A DNA stretch of 50,010 nucleotides from Micromonospora sp. KC723. Lineage in GTDB: Bacteria > Actinomycetota > Actinomycetes > Mycobacteriales > Micromonosporaceae. A program made the position numbers and the translations under genes. The stretch is taken from NCBI RefSeq assembly GCF_004348595.1, contig NZ_SMKD01000029.1:1-50010 (forward strand), read 5' to 3'. Under the pieces are notes generated by a model. The model ran no database searches. It was not told the origin of the DNA and worked only from the letters and a program-made list of their open reading frames with translations. Shown one piece after another: positions 1-8,578 of the stretch. Position 1 is the first letter of the stretch. Every line of letters starts with the position of its first letter.

Positions 1-968
1 GCCGGTGGGAGGTCGCGGCGGACGGGGTTCTCCAGGAGCAGCCCCGAGCGCGCCAACCAGAGGTCGAGCACGGCGACCACGGTCAGCACGAGCGCCCATG
101 CGCCGGGGCCGGTGATCCGCTCGTACGCCAGCAGCGGCACCACCGGTTGCGCGGCGAGCACGGCCGCGAAGCGGGGCGCCCGCAGGCCGGTGCCCCGGGC
201 GTACCCGATAGCGACGCCGGCGGTGACCGCGAAGATCAGGCCGGAGTAGACCGCGCCGGAGGCGCCCCCGTTGCCGATCCGGTCCACCGTCCAGAGCGCG
301 TACCCGGCCAGCGGCACCAGCAGCAGGCCGACCGTGGCGATGGTCTCGGCGGTGGAGGTGAGCCCCCGGCGGGCCAGCACGGGCGGGGCGAGCAGCAGCA
401 GCACGGTGGCGACGAGCAGGATGCCCAACCGGGCCAGCGCGTCCATCGAGCTGGTGGCGACGACGGCGAAGACCACCGCGGCGACCGCGAGCAGCAGCGC
501 GCCGAGCCCGAGCGGGATGTTCTGCACCTCCCGGGAGGACGCCTCGGGCGGGTGTTCCGGGTCGTCCGCGTCCAGCCAGGTGGCGGTGGCCCTCGGGGGC
601 GGCGGGACGTCGTCCGGGCCGGACGGTGTGGCGCCCTGCCGGGGCACCCGCGGCGGTGCGCCGGTGGCGGCGGTCGGCGGCCGGCGGCCCGGCTTGCGGC
701 GCAGCACCCGCCGGGGCCGGGTGGCCTGCCTGGTCCGTTCCTCCCCGGCGTGCGCGAGGATGTCCCGCTGGAAGAGGGCGGCCTGCATCTTCGCGGCGAT
801 CTGCCGCTGCTCGGCGGCGATCTGGGCGTCGCGGGCCTTCAGCTCGGCGATGGAGCGTTCGACCTCCGCCAGGTGATCCCGCCAGCGTGGCTGTTCCGTC
901 CCGCACTGCGGGCAGCGCGCGGCCGGTGTGAACTGCCGCCCGCACGAGGGGCACTGAAAGTTCTCCAC
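1..968 (-). CDS. Zinc-ribbon membrane protein, SCO7613-like (C-terminus off window)
   Basis: The reading frame starts at a GTG at 968 behind a GGAGGG ribosome site and runs off the left edge, so only about the first 322 residues are visible. The N-terminus (ENFQCPSCGRQF, then CPQCG) is a four-cysteine zinc ribbon. A predicted coiled coil of about 50 residues follows (RDHLAEVERSIAELKARDAQ onward), then a basic/proline-rich linker, and from about residue 160 successive hydrophobic membrane spans. This arrangement is typical of the large actinobacterial membrane proteins annotated as SCO7613 C-terminal-domain proteins; that assignment is by architecture only. Function is unknown. Confidence 0.7.
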   Translation of the reverse strand, partial: MENFQCPSCGRQFTPAARCPQCGTEQPRWRDHLAEVERSIAELKARDAQIAAEQRQIAAKMQAALFQRDILAHAGEERTRQATRPRRVLRRKPGRRPPTAATGAPPRVPRQGATPSGPDDVPPPPRATATWLDADDPEHPPEASSREVQNIPLGLGALLLAVAAVVFAVVATSSMDALARLGILLVATVLLLLAPPVLARRGLTSTAETIATVGLLLVPLAGYALWTVDRIGNGGASGAVYSGLIFAVTAGVAIGYARGTGLRAPRFAAVLAAQPVVPLLAYERITGPGAWALVLTVVAVLDLWLARSGLLLENPVRRDLPP

Positions 969-1069
969 GACACCCTCCACCCGGCCGCCCGCGCACTGTG
1001 GATCCCCACTGTCGCAGCATGCCCTGACCCGGCGCGGATTTCGACACCTGGCACTGCGATTCGGGACAA

Positions 1070-1111
1070 CAAAACGCGCCGGCCGGGAAGCGGTGCCTCC
1101 GGCCGGCGCGT
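1070..1111 (-). terminator. Intrinsic terminator downstream of ugd
   Basis: A perfect 13-bp inverted repeat (1074-1086 with 1099-1111, core CGCGCCGGCCGG) encloses a 12-base loop. Read on the minus strand it is followed by TTTTG. It lies 11 bases past the stop codon of the minus-strand ugd gene, so it fits a rho-independent terminator for that gene. Confidence 0.75.
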
Positions 1112-1121
1112 CGGGACGAGG

Positions 1122-2549
1122 TCAGGGGCGGCCCATGCCCCGGTACTCCCAGCCGGCGTGGATCCACAGTGCCGAGTCGAGGCAGTTGCGCCCGTCGACC
1201 ACCTTGCGGCCGGCGACCAGCTCGCCGAGGGCGACCGGGTCGGCGTTGCGGAAGTCAGCCCACTCGGTGAGCACGCAGATCAGGTCGGCTCCGGTGACGG
1301 CGTCGTTCATGCTGGCCTCGTAGGCCAGCTCGGGAGCCACCCGGCGGGCGTTCTCGGTGCCCTGCGGGTCGTACACGTGCACGTCGGCGCCGGCCTTCTG
1401 CAGCAGCGCGGCGACGGCGAGCGCCGGGGCGTCGCGGACGTCGTCGGTGTTGGGTTTGAAGGTGGCGCCGAGCACGGCGATCCGGGTGCCGGCGAAGTCC
1501 GGGCCGGCCGGGCCGGAGCGGCGGCCGAGCAGCTCGGCGGCGAGCTGGAGGACCCGGGTACGGCGGCGCAGGTTGATCAGGTCCACCTCGTGCAGGAAAC
1601 GCAGCGCCTCGCCGGCGCCCAGCTCCTGCGCGCGGGCCTGGAACGCACGGATGTCCTTGGGCAGGCAGGCACCGCCGAAGCCGAGGCCGGCCTGGAGGAA
1701 GCGGTTGCCGATGCGCGGGTCGTACCCGATGGCGCGGGCCAGCTGGGTGACGTCGCCGCCGGAGGCCTCGCAGACCTCGGCCATCGCGTTGATGAAGGAG
1801 ATCTTGGTGGCCAGGAAGGCGTTCGCGGCGACCTTGACCAGCTCGGCGGTGGCGAAGTCGGTGACCACCAGGGGGACCTCCCGGTCCTCGGTGGCGGCCA
1901 GGTCGAAGACGCCCTTGTGGGCGGCGTAGAGCATGGCGTTGGCCCACTCGCTCTTGACGCCGACCACGATCCGGTTGGGGCGCAGCACGTCGTCGACGGC
2001 GAACCCCTCCTGGAGGAACTCGGGGCTCCAGGCCACCTCGACGCCCAGGTCGGCCGGGGTGTGCTTGCCGACGAGCTGCTCCACCCACTCGGCGGTGCCG
2101 ACCGGCACGGTGGACTTGCCGACGATCAGCGCCTTGCGGGTGAGGTGCTGGGCCAGGCTGGTCACCGACGCCTCGACGTACGACAGGTCGGCGCCCATGC
2201 CGTCGGCCCGCTGCGGGGTGCCCACGCAGATGAAGTGCACGTCGCCGAACTCGGCGACCTCGGCGATGTCGGTGCTGAACCGCAGCCGGCCGGCGGCCAG
2301 GTTCCGTTTGAGCAGCTCGTCCAGGCCCGGCTCGTGAATCGGCACCTCGCCGGCGTTCAGCTTGGCGATCTTGTCGGCGTCGACGTCGAAGCCGAGGACC
2401 TCGTAGCCCAGCTCGGCGTAGCAGATGGCGTACGTCGCGCCGAGGTATCCGGTGCCGAGGAAGGTGACCCGGGGCCGCGGCGCACCCGAGGGCGGCGTCA
2501 CCGGGGCGATGGTGGGCACCGGCTGGATGTTCGGGTACGGGATGGTCAC
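1122..2549 (-). CDS. ugd: UDP-glucose 6-dehydrogenase
   Basis: Predicted to oxidise UDP-glucose to UDP-glucuronate with two NAD+. The nucleotide-binding loop GTGYLG is at about residues 32-37, followed by the UDP-glucose/GDP-mannose dehydrogenase N-terminal and central domains. The catalytic cysteine lies in FGGACLPKD at about residue 295, and the C-terminal UDP-binding domain contains GATFKPNTDDVRDAPAL. I chose GTG at 2549 (VTIPYPN...) because GGAG sits nine bases upstream; an in-frame ATG at 2594 would add 15 residues. The roughly 27 residues before the Rossmann fold are proline-rich and longer than usual. It is a single gene, divergent from the acyl-CoA dehydrogenase. UDP-glucuronate probably feeds envelope glycans or glycosylated metabolites. 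Confidence 0.93.
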   Translation of the reverse strand: MTIPYPNIQPVPTIAPVTPPSGAPRPRVTFLGTGYLGATYAICYAELGYEVLGFDVDADKIAKLNAGEVPIHEPGLDELLKRNLAAGRLRFSTDIAEVAEFGDVHFICVGTPQRADGMGADLSYVEASVTSLAQHLTRKALIVGKSTVPVGTAEWVEQLVGKHTPADLGVEVAWSPEFLQEGFAVDDVLRPNRIVVGVKSEWANAMLYAAHKGVFDLAATEDREVPLVVTDFATAELVKVAANAFLATKISFINAMAEVCEASGGDVTQLARAIGYDPRIGNRFLQAGLGFGGACLPKDIRAFQARAQELGAGEALRFLHEVDLINLRRRTRVLQLAAELLGRRSGPAGPDFAGTRIAVLGATFKPNTDDVRDAPALAVAALLQKAGADVHVYDPQGTENARRVAPELAYEASMNDAVTGADLICVLTEWADFRNADPVALGELVAGRKVVDGRNCLDSALWIHAGWEYRGMGRP

Positions 2550-2644
2550 GCCTGTCTTCTCCGCTCGCACTGGCGGCGCTTCGCTGCGTCGCAATCGGCT
2601 GGGGCGCCAAGGCCGGGCACCGAGGGAACTTGTCGTCTGGTGTG

Positions 2645-2724
2645 AGGGTAGTTGTGCCGGGTCGACGCCCGTCGTGCGCGAGCCTACCCGCCGGTAGGGT
2701 CTGGTAGGACCCGGTGGCTATCCT
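2645..2724. promoter_or_regulatory. Divergent promoter region ugd / acyl-CoA dehydrogenase
   Basis: TANNNT -10 candidates face both ways. On the plus strand they are TAGGGT at 2695-2700 and TATCCT at 2719-2724. On the minus strand they are TAGGCT (2686-2681) and TACCCT (2650-2645). The sequence CCTACC-N4-GGTAGG (2683-2698) is a small palindrome formed by the back-to-back -10 elements. No convincing -35 boxes are visible. Confidence 0.4.
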
Positions 2725-2796
2725 TCAGTCTGCGGCAGTCGGCAGGCTTCGGACGCCACAGACTGCGCATGATAGCCGTGGAAGGGGTGGGCCGAC

Positions 2797-3960
2797 ATGG
2801 CCGCAGAGGAGTCGTTCGACGTCTACCGGTTGCCCGAGGAGCACGAGGCGATCCGCGCGGCGGTCCGGGAGATCTGTGCCGCGAAGGTGGCCCCCCACGC
2901 CGCCGAGGCGGACGAGACCGGCGAGTTCCCCAAGGCGTCGTACGACGCCCTGCGGGCCGCGGACTTCCACGCCCCGCACATCCCCGTCGAGTACGGCGGG
3001 GCCGGCGCGGACGCGTTGGCCACGGCGATCGTGATCGAGGAGGTGGCGCGGGCCTGTGCCTCGTCCTCGCTGATCCCGGCGGTCAACAAGCTCGGCACCA
3101 TGCCGCTGATCCTGGCCGGCTCCGCCGAGCTGAAGCGGACGTACCTGACCCGGGTCGCCGCCGGCGACGCGATGTTCTCGTACTGCCTGTCCGAGCCGGA
3201 GGCGGGCAGCGACGCGGCCTCGATGACCACCCGGGCCGTCCCCGACGGCGACCACTGGGTGCTCAACGGGGTGAAGCGGTGGATCACGAACGCCGGGGTC
3301 TCCGAGTTCTACACCGTCTTTGCTGTGACGGATCCCACAGCCCGATCGAAGGGCATCTCCGCCTTCGTGGTCGAGAAGTCCGACCCGGGGGTCAGCTTCG
3401 GCGCCCCGGAGAAGAAGCTCGGCATCAAGGGCTCGCCGACCCGCGAGGTCTACCTGGACAACGTCCGGATCCCGGCGGACCGCATGATCGGCACCGAGGG
3501 TACCGGCTTCGCCACCGCGATGAAGACCCTCGACCACACCCGGGTCACCATCGCCGCGCAGGCCGTCGGCATCGCCCAGGGCGCGCTCGACTACGCCAAG
3601 GGGTACGTCCAGGAGCGCAAGCAGTTCGGCAGGGCGGTCGCGGAGTTCCAGGGCGTCCAGTTCATGCTGGCCGACATGGGCATGAAGCTGGAGGCGGCCC
3701 GGCAGTTGACCTACGCCGCCGCCGGGAAGTCCGAGCGTGGCGACGCCGACCTGACCTACTTCGGGGCGGCGGCCAAGTGCTTCGCCTCGGACGCCGCCAT
3801 GGAGATCACCACCGACGCGGTGCAGTTGCTCGGCGGCTACGGATACACCCGGGACTACCCGGTCGAGCGGATGATGCGGGACGCCAAGATCACTCAGATC
3901 TACGAAGGGACGAACCAGGTCCAGCGGATCGTCATGGCGCGGCAGCTCATGAAGGGCTGA
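2797..3960 (+). CDS. Acyl-CoA dehydrogenase (FadE25-like)
   Basis: FAD-dependent alpha,beta-dehydrogenation of acyl-CoA. The 387-residue length is standard. The acyl-CoA dehydrogenase signature SEPEAGSDAASM is at about 130, the flavin/substrate segment is WITNAGVSEFYTVFA, and the presumed catalytic base is the glutamate of QIYEGTNQVQR at about residue 370. The C-terminal QLLGGYGYTRDYPVERMMRD block is intact. The ATG at 2797 follows GAAGGGGTGGG. In mycobacteria fadE25 (Rv3274c) lies at the edge of the same block as the mannose and F420 genes, which fits its position here. It appears monocistronic. Chain-length specificity cannot be read from sequence. Confidence 0.92.
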   Translation: MAAEESFDVYRLPEEHEAIRAAVREICAAKVAPHAAEADETGEFPKASYDALRAADFHAPHIPVEYGGAGADALATAIVIEEVARACASSSLIPAVNKLGTMPLILAGSAELKRTYLTRVAAGDAMFSYCLSEPEAGSDAASMTTRAVPDGDHWVLNGVKRWITNAGVSEFYTVFAVTDPTARSKGISAFVVEKSDPGVSFGAPEKKLGIKGSPTREVYLDNVRIPADRMIGTEGTGFATAMKTLDHTRVTIAAQAVGIAQGALDYAKGYVQERKQFGRAVAEFQGVQFMLADMGMKLEAARQLTYAAAGKSERGDADLTYFGAAAKCFASDAAMEITTDAVQLLGGYGYTRDYPVERMMRDAKITQIYEGTNQVQRIVMARQLMKG

Positions 3961-4266
3961 CGGAAGCTGTTTCCCCCCGTTCGGGGCGGGTTGTGGTTGG
4001 TGCCGAGCAACTCCGACAACCTGGCGTACGTGGTCTACCCGGAGTCCCGGCGAGTAGAGACATGGCCGCGCACGACGCAGACACCCGGCTGCGACTGAGA
4101 CGCCGAGTCGATCATCGCGCTGTCACCAGCAGGTGCTCACCGGCCGGTGGGGTTCCATGCGGACCCCACCCGCCGGTGAGCAGGAGATCAACCGGCGGGT
4201 GCGGCTCCGCCCGTGGCGTCCCGCAGCACCGTCATTGATCGGAAGGTCGGCGTACCAGGCGGGCCG
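3961..4266. other. Intergenic gap between convergent genes
   Basis: No coding frame or tRNA is convincing in this 306-base stretch. It separates the plus-strand acyl-CoA dehydrogenase from the minus-strand membrane protein. The only clear structure is the long hairpin at 4134-4182. Confidence 0.6.
4134..4182. terminator. Long hairpin, probable bidirectional terminator
   Basis: The arms 4134-4153 and 4163-4182 form a 20-bp stem with one mismatch (core CTCACCGGC / GCCGGTGAG) around a nine-base loop. There is no T-tract on either side. Its place between two converging genes suggests a hairpin-only actinobacterial terminator; an alternative is a regulatory RNA element. Confidence 0.5.
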
Positions 4267-4938
4267 TCAACGGTTCCCGCTGCTGCTCTCCGGCCGTTCG
4301 CCGTAGCGCGGCGGCGGGGCCGACCACGGCGACTCGATGCCGGCGCGCCGGGGCAGCGGCTCGGTGGGGGTGTCCGGGGTGGGGTAGCCGAGCGTGAGCG
4401 GCGCGGTGTCCGGCTCGCCGTGGCTGCCCGGTGGCGGCCAGTCGCCCAGGGTGAAGGTGTTCACCGGCGGCGCGTCGTCGGCCGGGGCCGCCGTCGCCTC
4501 GGGGGTCGCCCGCGCCGGCCAGCGCCGCCAACGCTGGACGCTGAACGTCGCCATCAGCAGCGCCAGCCCGATCAGGAACAGGGTGCCGTCGCGTACGGGC
4601 AGGCTCAGCGGCAGCGGGTCACCGAGGATCCGCCAGCCGTCGGGGATCCGGTCGAGCACGGCGAACGGCGCGACGAACATCCCGACGTACGGGGTGACCA
4701 GCAGCAGCCCGGCGACCAGCGGGCCGAGCGGTGAGACACGCAGTGTGGCGAGCAGGCCGAGCAGGACGCCGGCCACGCCGAGGTAGACGGCCGGCTCGAT
4801 CAGGTTGGGCGTGCTGTACGTGCCGATCTCCACCCAGCGGTCCACGGTCCGACCTGACCCGTCCTGCCCGAGGGTGACCAGCACCCAGGTGATGGGCGCC
4901 ACCACCAGACCGGCGAGGAAGCTCCAGAGATGTCGCAT
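4267..4938 (-). CDS. Small integral membrane protein, unknown function
   Basis: 223 residues. Four hydrophobic segments occupy roughly residues 1-22, 44-66, 72-96 and 118-135, followed by an 85-residue proline-rich, probably cytoplasmic tail containing PPPGSHGEPDTAP. The ATG at 4938 is only 23 bases from the divergent thioesterase start. No enzyme motif is visible and I do not recognise a named family. Confidence 0.75.
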   Translation of the reverse strand: MRHLWSFLAGLVVAPITWVLVTLGQDGSGRTVDRWVEIGTYSTPNLIEPAVYLGVAGVLLGLLATLRVSPLGPLVAGLLLVTPYVGMFVAPFAVLDRIPDGWRILGDPLPLSLPVRDGTLFLIGLALLMATFSVQRWRRWPARATPEATAAPADDAPPVNTFTLGDWPPPGSHGEPDTAPLTLGYPTPDTPTEPLPRRAGIESPWSAPPPRYGERPESSSGNR

Positions 4939-4948
4939 TGGCGCACCG

Positions 4949-4954
4949 TACCGT
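4949..4954 (+). promoter_or_regulatory. -10 element for leaderless thioesterase transcript
   Basis: TACCGT ends seven bases before the ATG at 4962, so transcription should begin at or next to the start codon. There is no room for a ribosome-binding site, since the divergent gene starts at 4938. Confidence 0.5.
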
Positions 4955-4961
4955 CTTCGGC

Positions 4962-5477
4962 ATGACCGAGCACCCCTCCGCCCCGCAGGGCAAGCCCACC
5001 TCGTACTCCCGTGTCACGCTGAGTCGCATCATGACCGCAGTCGATGTCAACCTGTACGGCACCGTGCACGGCGGGGTGTTGATGAAGTTCGTCGACGACG
5101 TGGCGGGGGCCGCCGCCGCCCGGCACAGCGGCGGCACGGCGGTCACCGCCTCGATCGACGAGATCGTCTTCTCCGAGCCGGTCCGGGTCGGCGACCTCGT
5201 GCACGCGCACGCCCAGGTGAACTGGACCGGGCACACCTCGATGGAGGTCGGGGTGAAGGTCGTCTCCGAGCGGTGGGACTCGGCCGAGGACGAGCCGATC
5301 CGGGTGGCCACCGCGTACCTGGTCTTCGTCTCCGTCGACCTGGGCGGTGCGCCCCGGCCGGTCCGGCCGGTGCTGCCGGAGACGCCCGAGGACGAGCGCC
5401 GGTTCCGGGAGGCGGAGATCCGCCGGGCGCACCGGCTGGCCAAACGCCGGGCCATCCAGGCGCACCGGGCGGGCTGA
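4962..5477 (+). CDS. Hotdog-fold acyl-CoA thioesterase
   Basis: 171 residues with a single hotdog domain of the acyl-CoA hydrolase (YciA/BFIT-like) type. The conserved segment NLYGTVHGGVLMKFVDDVAG (about residues 27-46) carries the usual helix-capping HGG and catalytic Asp region. The DEIVFSEPVRVGDLVHAHAQ strand and TSMEVGVKVVSE follow. A charged tail of about 40 residues (ETPEDERRFREAEIRRAHRL) ends the protein. I preferred ATG 4962 to a TTG at 4938 because it begins at the homologous region and has a -10 seven bases upstream. It probably hydrolyses acyl-CoA thioesters in the cytoplasm. Confidence 0.88.
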   Translation: MTEHPSAPQGKPTSYSRVTLSRIMTAVDVNLYGTVHGGVLMKFVDDVAGAAAARHSGGTAVTASIDEIVFSEPVRVGDLVHAHAQVNWTGHTSMEVGVKVVSERWDSAEDEPIRVATAYLVFVSVDLGGAPRPVRPVLPETPEDERRFREAEIRRAHRLAKRRAIQAHRAG

Positions 5478-5607
5478 TCCACTGCTCGGCGGGCCGGTCA
5501 CGTCCCCGCCGGCCCGCCCCGGCGCGGAGAATGGCCTGGCGAGGTAGGGCAAGATGGCGCCACGGCCCACGAACATCGCCGTCCGGGGCCGCAGGGAGGG
5601 TGGAGCA

Positions 5608-7599
5608 GTGGGTGACGTGCTGTGGACGCCGCCGGCGGACGTGCGCGAGCGGTCCCGGATCGGGAACTACCTGCGCTGGCTGCGCGAGCACCGGGGGCTG
5701 GACTTCGCCGACTACGACGAGCTGTGGCGCTGGTCGGTCACCGACCTCGACGCCTTCTGGCGTTCGGTCTGGGAGCACTTCGAGGTCGTCGCGCACACCC
5801 CGCCGGCGGCGACCCTGACCGAGGTCGGGATGCCCGGCACCAACTGGTTCCCCGGCGCGACACTCAACTACGCCGAGAACGTGCTGCGGATGCCGGGCCT
5901 AGCCGACGACGACCCGGTGGTGATCGCGCACGGCCAGACCCGCCCGCCGGTCACGCTGACCGCGGGCGAGCTGCGCGGGCAGGTCCGCCGGGTGGCGGCC
6001 GGGCTGCGCCGCCTCGGCGTGGTCGCCGGGGACCGGGTCGCGGCGTACGCGCCGAACATCCCGGAGACGTACGTGCTGCTGCTGGCCACGACCAGCCTCG
6101 GCGCGGTCTTCTCGTCCTGCGCCCCGGAGTTCGGCACCCGCAGCGTCACCGACCGGTGGCGGCAGATCGAGCCGAAGGTCCTGGTCGCGGTGGACGGCTA
6201 CCGGTACGGCGACAAGCCGGTGGACCGGCGCGGCGAGGTGGCCGCGATCCGGGCCGCGCTGCCGACGCTGGCGCACACCGTCGGCATCCCCTACCTCGAC
6301 CCGGCCGGCGCGCCGCCGGTGGGCGCCATCGCGTGGGACGAGCTGGCCGCGCCCACCGACGAGCCGGCGACCTTCACCGCGGTGCCGTTCGACCACCCGC
6401 TCTACGTGCTCTACTCCTCCGGGACCACCGGGCTGCCCAAGCCGATCGTGCACGGTCACGGGGGCGTCCTGTTGGAGCACCTGAAGATGTTGGCCCTGCA
6501 CCACGACCTGGGTCCGTCCGACCGGTTCTTCTGGTTCACCACCACCGGCTGGATGATGTGGAACTTCCTGGTCTCCGGTCCGGCGGTGGGGGCGGCGATC
6601 GTGTTGTTCGACGGCGACCCGGGCCACCCCGACCTGGGGGCGCTGTGGCGGCTGGCCGCGCGGACCGGCACGACGTACTTCGGCACCTCGGCGCCGTTCC
6701 TACTGGCCTGCCGCAAGGCCGGGCTGGTGCCCCGGGAGGTCGCCGACCTCTCCGCGTTGCGCGGGGTCGGCTCGACCGGCGCGCCGCTGCCTGCCGAGGG
6801 CTTCCGCTGGGTGTACGAGAACGTCGGCGACGACCTCCAGCTCCAGTCGCTGTCCGGCGGCACGGACGTGTGCACCGGCTTCGTGGGCGGGGTTCCGCTG
6901 CTGCCGGTGCACGCCGGGGAGATCACCTGCCGGGCGCTCGGCGCCAGGGTGGAGGCCCGCTCGGCCGACGGCACCCCGGTCGTCGGGGAGCTGGGTGAGC
7001 TGGTGATCACCGCGCCGATGCCGAGCATGCCGGTGGGTTTCTGGAACGACCCGGACGGTCGCCGATACCGGGAGGCGTACTTCGAGACCTATCCGGGGGT
7101 GTGGCGGCACGGCGACTGGATCACGATCAACGACCGGGGCGGCTGCGTGATCACCGGCCGTTCGGACGCGACCTTGAACCGGGGCGGGGTCCGGCTGGGC
7201 ACCGCCGAGTTCTACTCGGTGGTGGAGGGGCTGGACGAGGTCGTCGACTCGGTGGTGGTGCACCTGGAGGACGACGAGGGCGGTGCGGGGGAGCTGCTGC
7301 TCTTCGTGGTTCTCACCGACGGCCTGGCGCTCGACGACGAGCTGCGCGGGAGGATCTGCCGGGAGTTGCGGACGGCGCTGTCGCCCCGGCACGTCCCCGA
7401 CGAGATCCACCAGGTTCGTGCCGTCCCGCGTACCCTCTCGGCGAAGAAGCTGGAGGTTCCGGTCAAGAAGATCCTCACCGGCGTCCCGGTCGACCGCGCC
7501 GCCGCCACGGGTGCCCTGGCCAACCCCGAGTCCCTGAACGCCTTCGCCGCCTTCGCCCAACGCCGCGCCGGGGAGTCGACCCCGGCCGCCGGGCGATGA
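5608..7599 (+). CDS. aacS: Acetoacetyl-CoA synthetase
   Basis: Adenylate-forming ligase predicted to convert acetoacetate, ATP and CoA to acetoacetyl-CoA. The family N-terminus is DVLWTPPADVRERSRIGNYL. The ATP-binding P-loop YSSGTTGLPKPIVHGHG is at about residue 269, the AMP-binding aromatic segment GGTDVCTGFVGG follows at about 415, and the C-terminal catalytic lysine region SAKKLEVPVKKIL is near 612. The GTG at 5608 follows AGGGAGGG with seven-base spacing and gives 663 residues, the usual AacS size; upstream in-frame starts add an unconserved leader. Fatty acyl-CoA and propionyl-CoA ligases are related, but the length and the FWRSVWEHF motif favour AacS. Confidence 0.92.
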   Translation: MGDVLWTPPADVRERSRIGNYLRWLREHRGLDFADYDELWRWSVTDLDAFWRSVWEHFEVVAHTPPAATLTEVGMPGTNWFPGATLNYAENVLRMPGLADDDPVVIAHGQTRPPVTLTAGELRGQVRRVAAGLRRLGVVAGDRVAAYAPNIPETYVLLLATTSLGAVFSSCAPEFGTRSVTDRWRQIEPKVLVAVDGYRYGDKPVDRRGEVAAIRAALPTLAHTVGIPYLDPAGAPPVGAIAWDELAAPTDEPATFTAVPFDHPLYVLYSSGTTGLPKPIVHGHGGVLLEHLKMLALHHDLGPSDRFFWFTTTGWMMWNFLVSGPAVGAAIVLFDGDPGHPDLGALWRLAARTGTTYFGTSAPFLLACRKAGLVPREVADLSALRGVGSTGAPLPAEGFRWVYENVGDDLQLQSLSGGTDVCTGFVGGVPLLPVHAGEITCRALGARVEARSADGTPVVGELGELVITAPMPSMPVGFWNDPDGRRYREAYFETYPGVWRHGDWITINDRGGCVITGRSDATLNRGGVRLGTAEFYSVVEGLDEVVDSVVVHLEDDEGGAGELLLFVVLTDGLALDDELRGRICRELRTALSPRHVPDEIHQVRAVPRTLSAKKLEVPVKKILTGVPVDRAAATGALANPESLNAFAAFAQRRAGESTPAAGR

Positions 7600-7644
7600 C
7601 CCACGTCGCCGGCGATCCTCGCCGTTCGCGGCATGTCGGGTGTA

Positions 7645-7671
7645 CGGCGGGCGGAACACCGCGACCCGCCG
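7645..7671. terminator. Weak hairpin between convergent genes
   Basis: A seven-bp inverted repeat CGGCGGG / CCCGCCG (7645-7651, 7665-7671) lies between the end of aacS and the end of the minus-strand TIGR03089 gene. There is no T-tract. Confidence 0.3.
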
Positions 7672-7737
7672 CAAGCCGAGCCGATCATGGCAGGGGTGTG
7701 GTGGCGGGTCGGGTCGTGGCCGGGCGGACGGGGCTGG

Positions 7738-8427
7738 TCAGTCCAGCGTGCTGGTGACCCGCTCGTTGGCGGCGCGGGACCTCACCCGGGCCGGGTCGAG
7801 GTTGCCGCAGGGCACCACGCTCGCGCCGGCCGTCAGCGGGGCGAGCAGCCAGTCGACCGGGTCGGGATGCCGGTCGGTGTCGACCAGCAACCGGTCCCCC
7901 GGGCGTAGCCCCAGCTCCGTCGCCCGGGCCGCCGCCCGGGCCAGCAGCTCCGCGTCGCCCGGGCCACCCCGCGGGTACGGCGTGAAGTGGTCGCCGTGTC
8001 CGCGTACCTCGGTGACGAAGTCGGCGAAACCGGCCGGGACCTGGCGCATCGGCAGGGCGAACGGGTCGAGCGCGAGGGCGTACCGGTCCCCGGCCGACCA
8101 GGTGTCCGCCTCGGCGACCCGGCCGGCGGCGGCGAAGAGCACGTCCACGTCGCCCGGCGTGTCGGTCACCGTCAGCTTCGCCGACCAGCAGCCCAGCAGC
8201 ACCGCGGCGGTCTGCCAGTGCGGAGGCAGCAGCACCGCGGCGGTGTCACCGGGCTGCCGGGCCAGCTCGTCGACGAGCAGGTTGGCCGTCTTGGCCACCC
8301 AGTTCGCCAGCGTCGCGCCGGACAGCTCGGTGCGCTCGCCGGTGGCGTCGTCGTACCAGGTCAGCAGGGGGCGGGTGGGGTCGGCCGCGATAGCGTCGGC
8401 GAAGACCCGGGCAATGTTGTCGGCCAT
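7738..8427 (-). CDS. TIGR03089 family protein (AMP-binding N-terminal remnant)
   Basis: 229 residues resembling only the N-terminal part of acyl-CoA synthetases: DAIAADPTRPLLTWYDDATGERTELSG, then a NWVAKTANLLVDEL segment, then an AVLLPPHWQTAAVLLGCW strand. The ATP-binding P-loop (SGTTG-K) and the C-terminal catalytic lysine domain are absent, so classical ligase activity is not expected. This short architecture is conserved in actinobacteria as TIGR03089 and is probably not a local truncation. I chose ATG 8427 because it begins with the family start MADNIARVFADAI and has a -10 (TATCGT) eight bases upstream. Function unknown. Confidence 0.8.
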   Translation of the reverse strand: MADNIARVFADAIAADPTRPLLTWYDDATGERTELSGATLANWVAKTANLLVDELARQPGDTAAVLLPPHWQTAAVLLGCWSAKLTVTDTPGDVDVLFAAAGRVAEADTWSAGDRYALALDPFALPMRQVPAGFADFVTEVRGHGDHFTPYPRGGPGDAELLARAAARATELGLRPGDRLLVDTDRHPDPVDWLLAPLTAGASVVPCGNLDPARVRSRAANERVTSTLD

Positions 8428-8435
8428 CGACGCGA

Positions 8436-8441
8436 ACGATA
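8436..8441 (-). promoter_or_regulatory. -10 element for TIGR03089 gene
   Basis: TATCGT on the minus strand, eight bases upstream of ATG 8427, predicting a leaderless or near-leaderless transcript. Confidence 0.45.
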
Positions 8442-8523
8442 CGCGTCCCACACGCGTACTCGATGACGATGACAAGTCGGCGTACGGTCGGGTCGCAGTC
8501 AGCGACCGCGCCGGGCACCGGCG

Positions 8524-8529
8524 TAGGCT
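8524..8529 (+). promoter_or_regulatory. -10 element upstream of glycosyltransferase
   Basis: TAGGCT, followed by a leader of about 42 bases that contains CAAGGAG in front of the GTG at 8579. The same hexamer precedes the gene at 16074. Confidence 0.4.
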
Positions 8530-8578
8530 TGCCCGGAGTGTTGTTCCCCACAGACCCGCCAGTTCAAGGAGTCGCCCC

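Noticed and set aside
147..2645. A very long open frame (832 codons) antisense to ugd, and similar long antisense frames elsewhere (for example 10942-12795 upstream of the Nudix start, 14763-16073, 45784-46692)
   Set aside because: They are frames kept open by GC-biased codons of the real genes; their translations are Arg/Gly/Ala/Pro-rich with no family motifs.
3961..4266. tRNA or small coding gene in the gap
   Set aside because: No cloverleaf or TPsiC-like arm and no frame with credible protein composition and ribosome site.
4938..4961. TTG at 4938 as the thioesterase start
   Set aside because: It overlaps the divergent gene's start codon, lacks a ribosome site, and the added residues are unconserved; ATG 4962 with a -10 seven bases upstream fits better.
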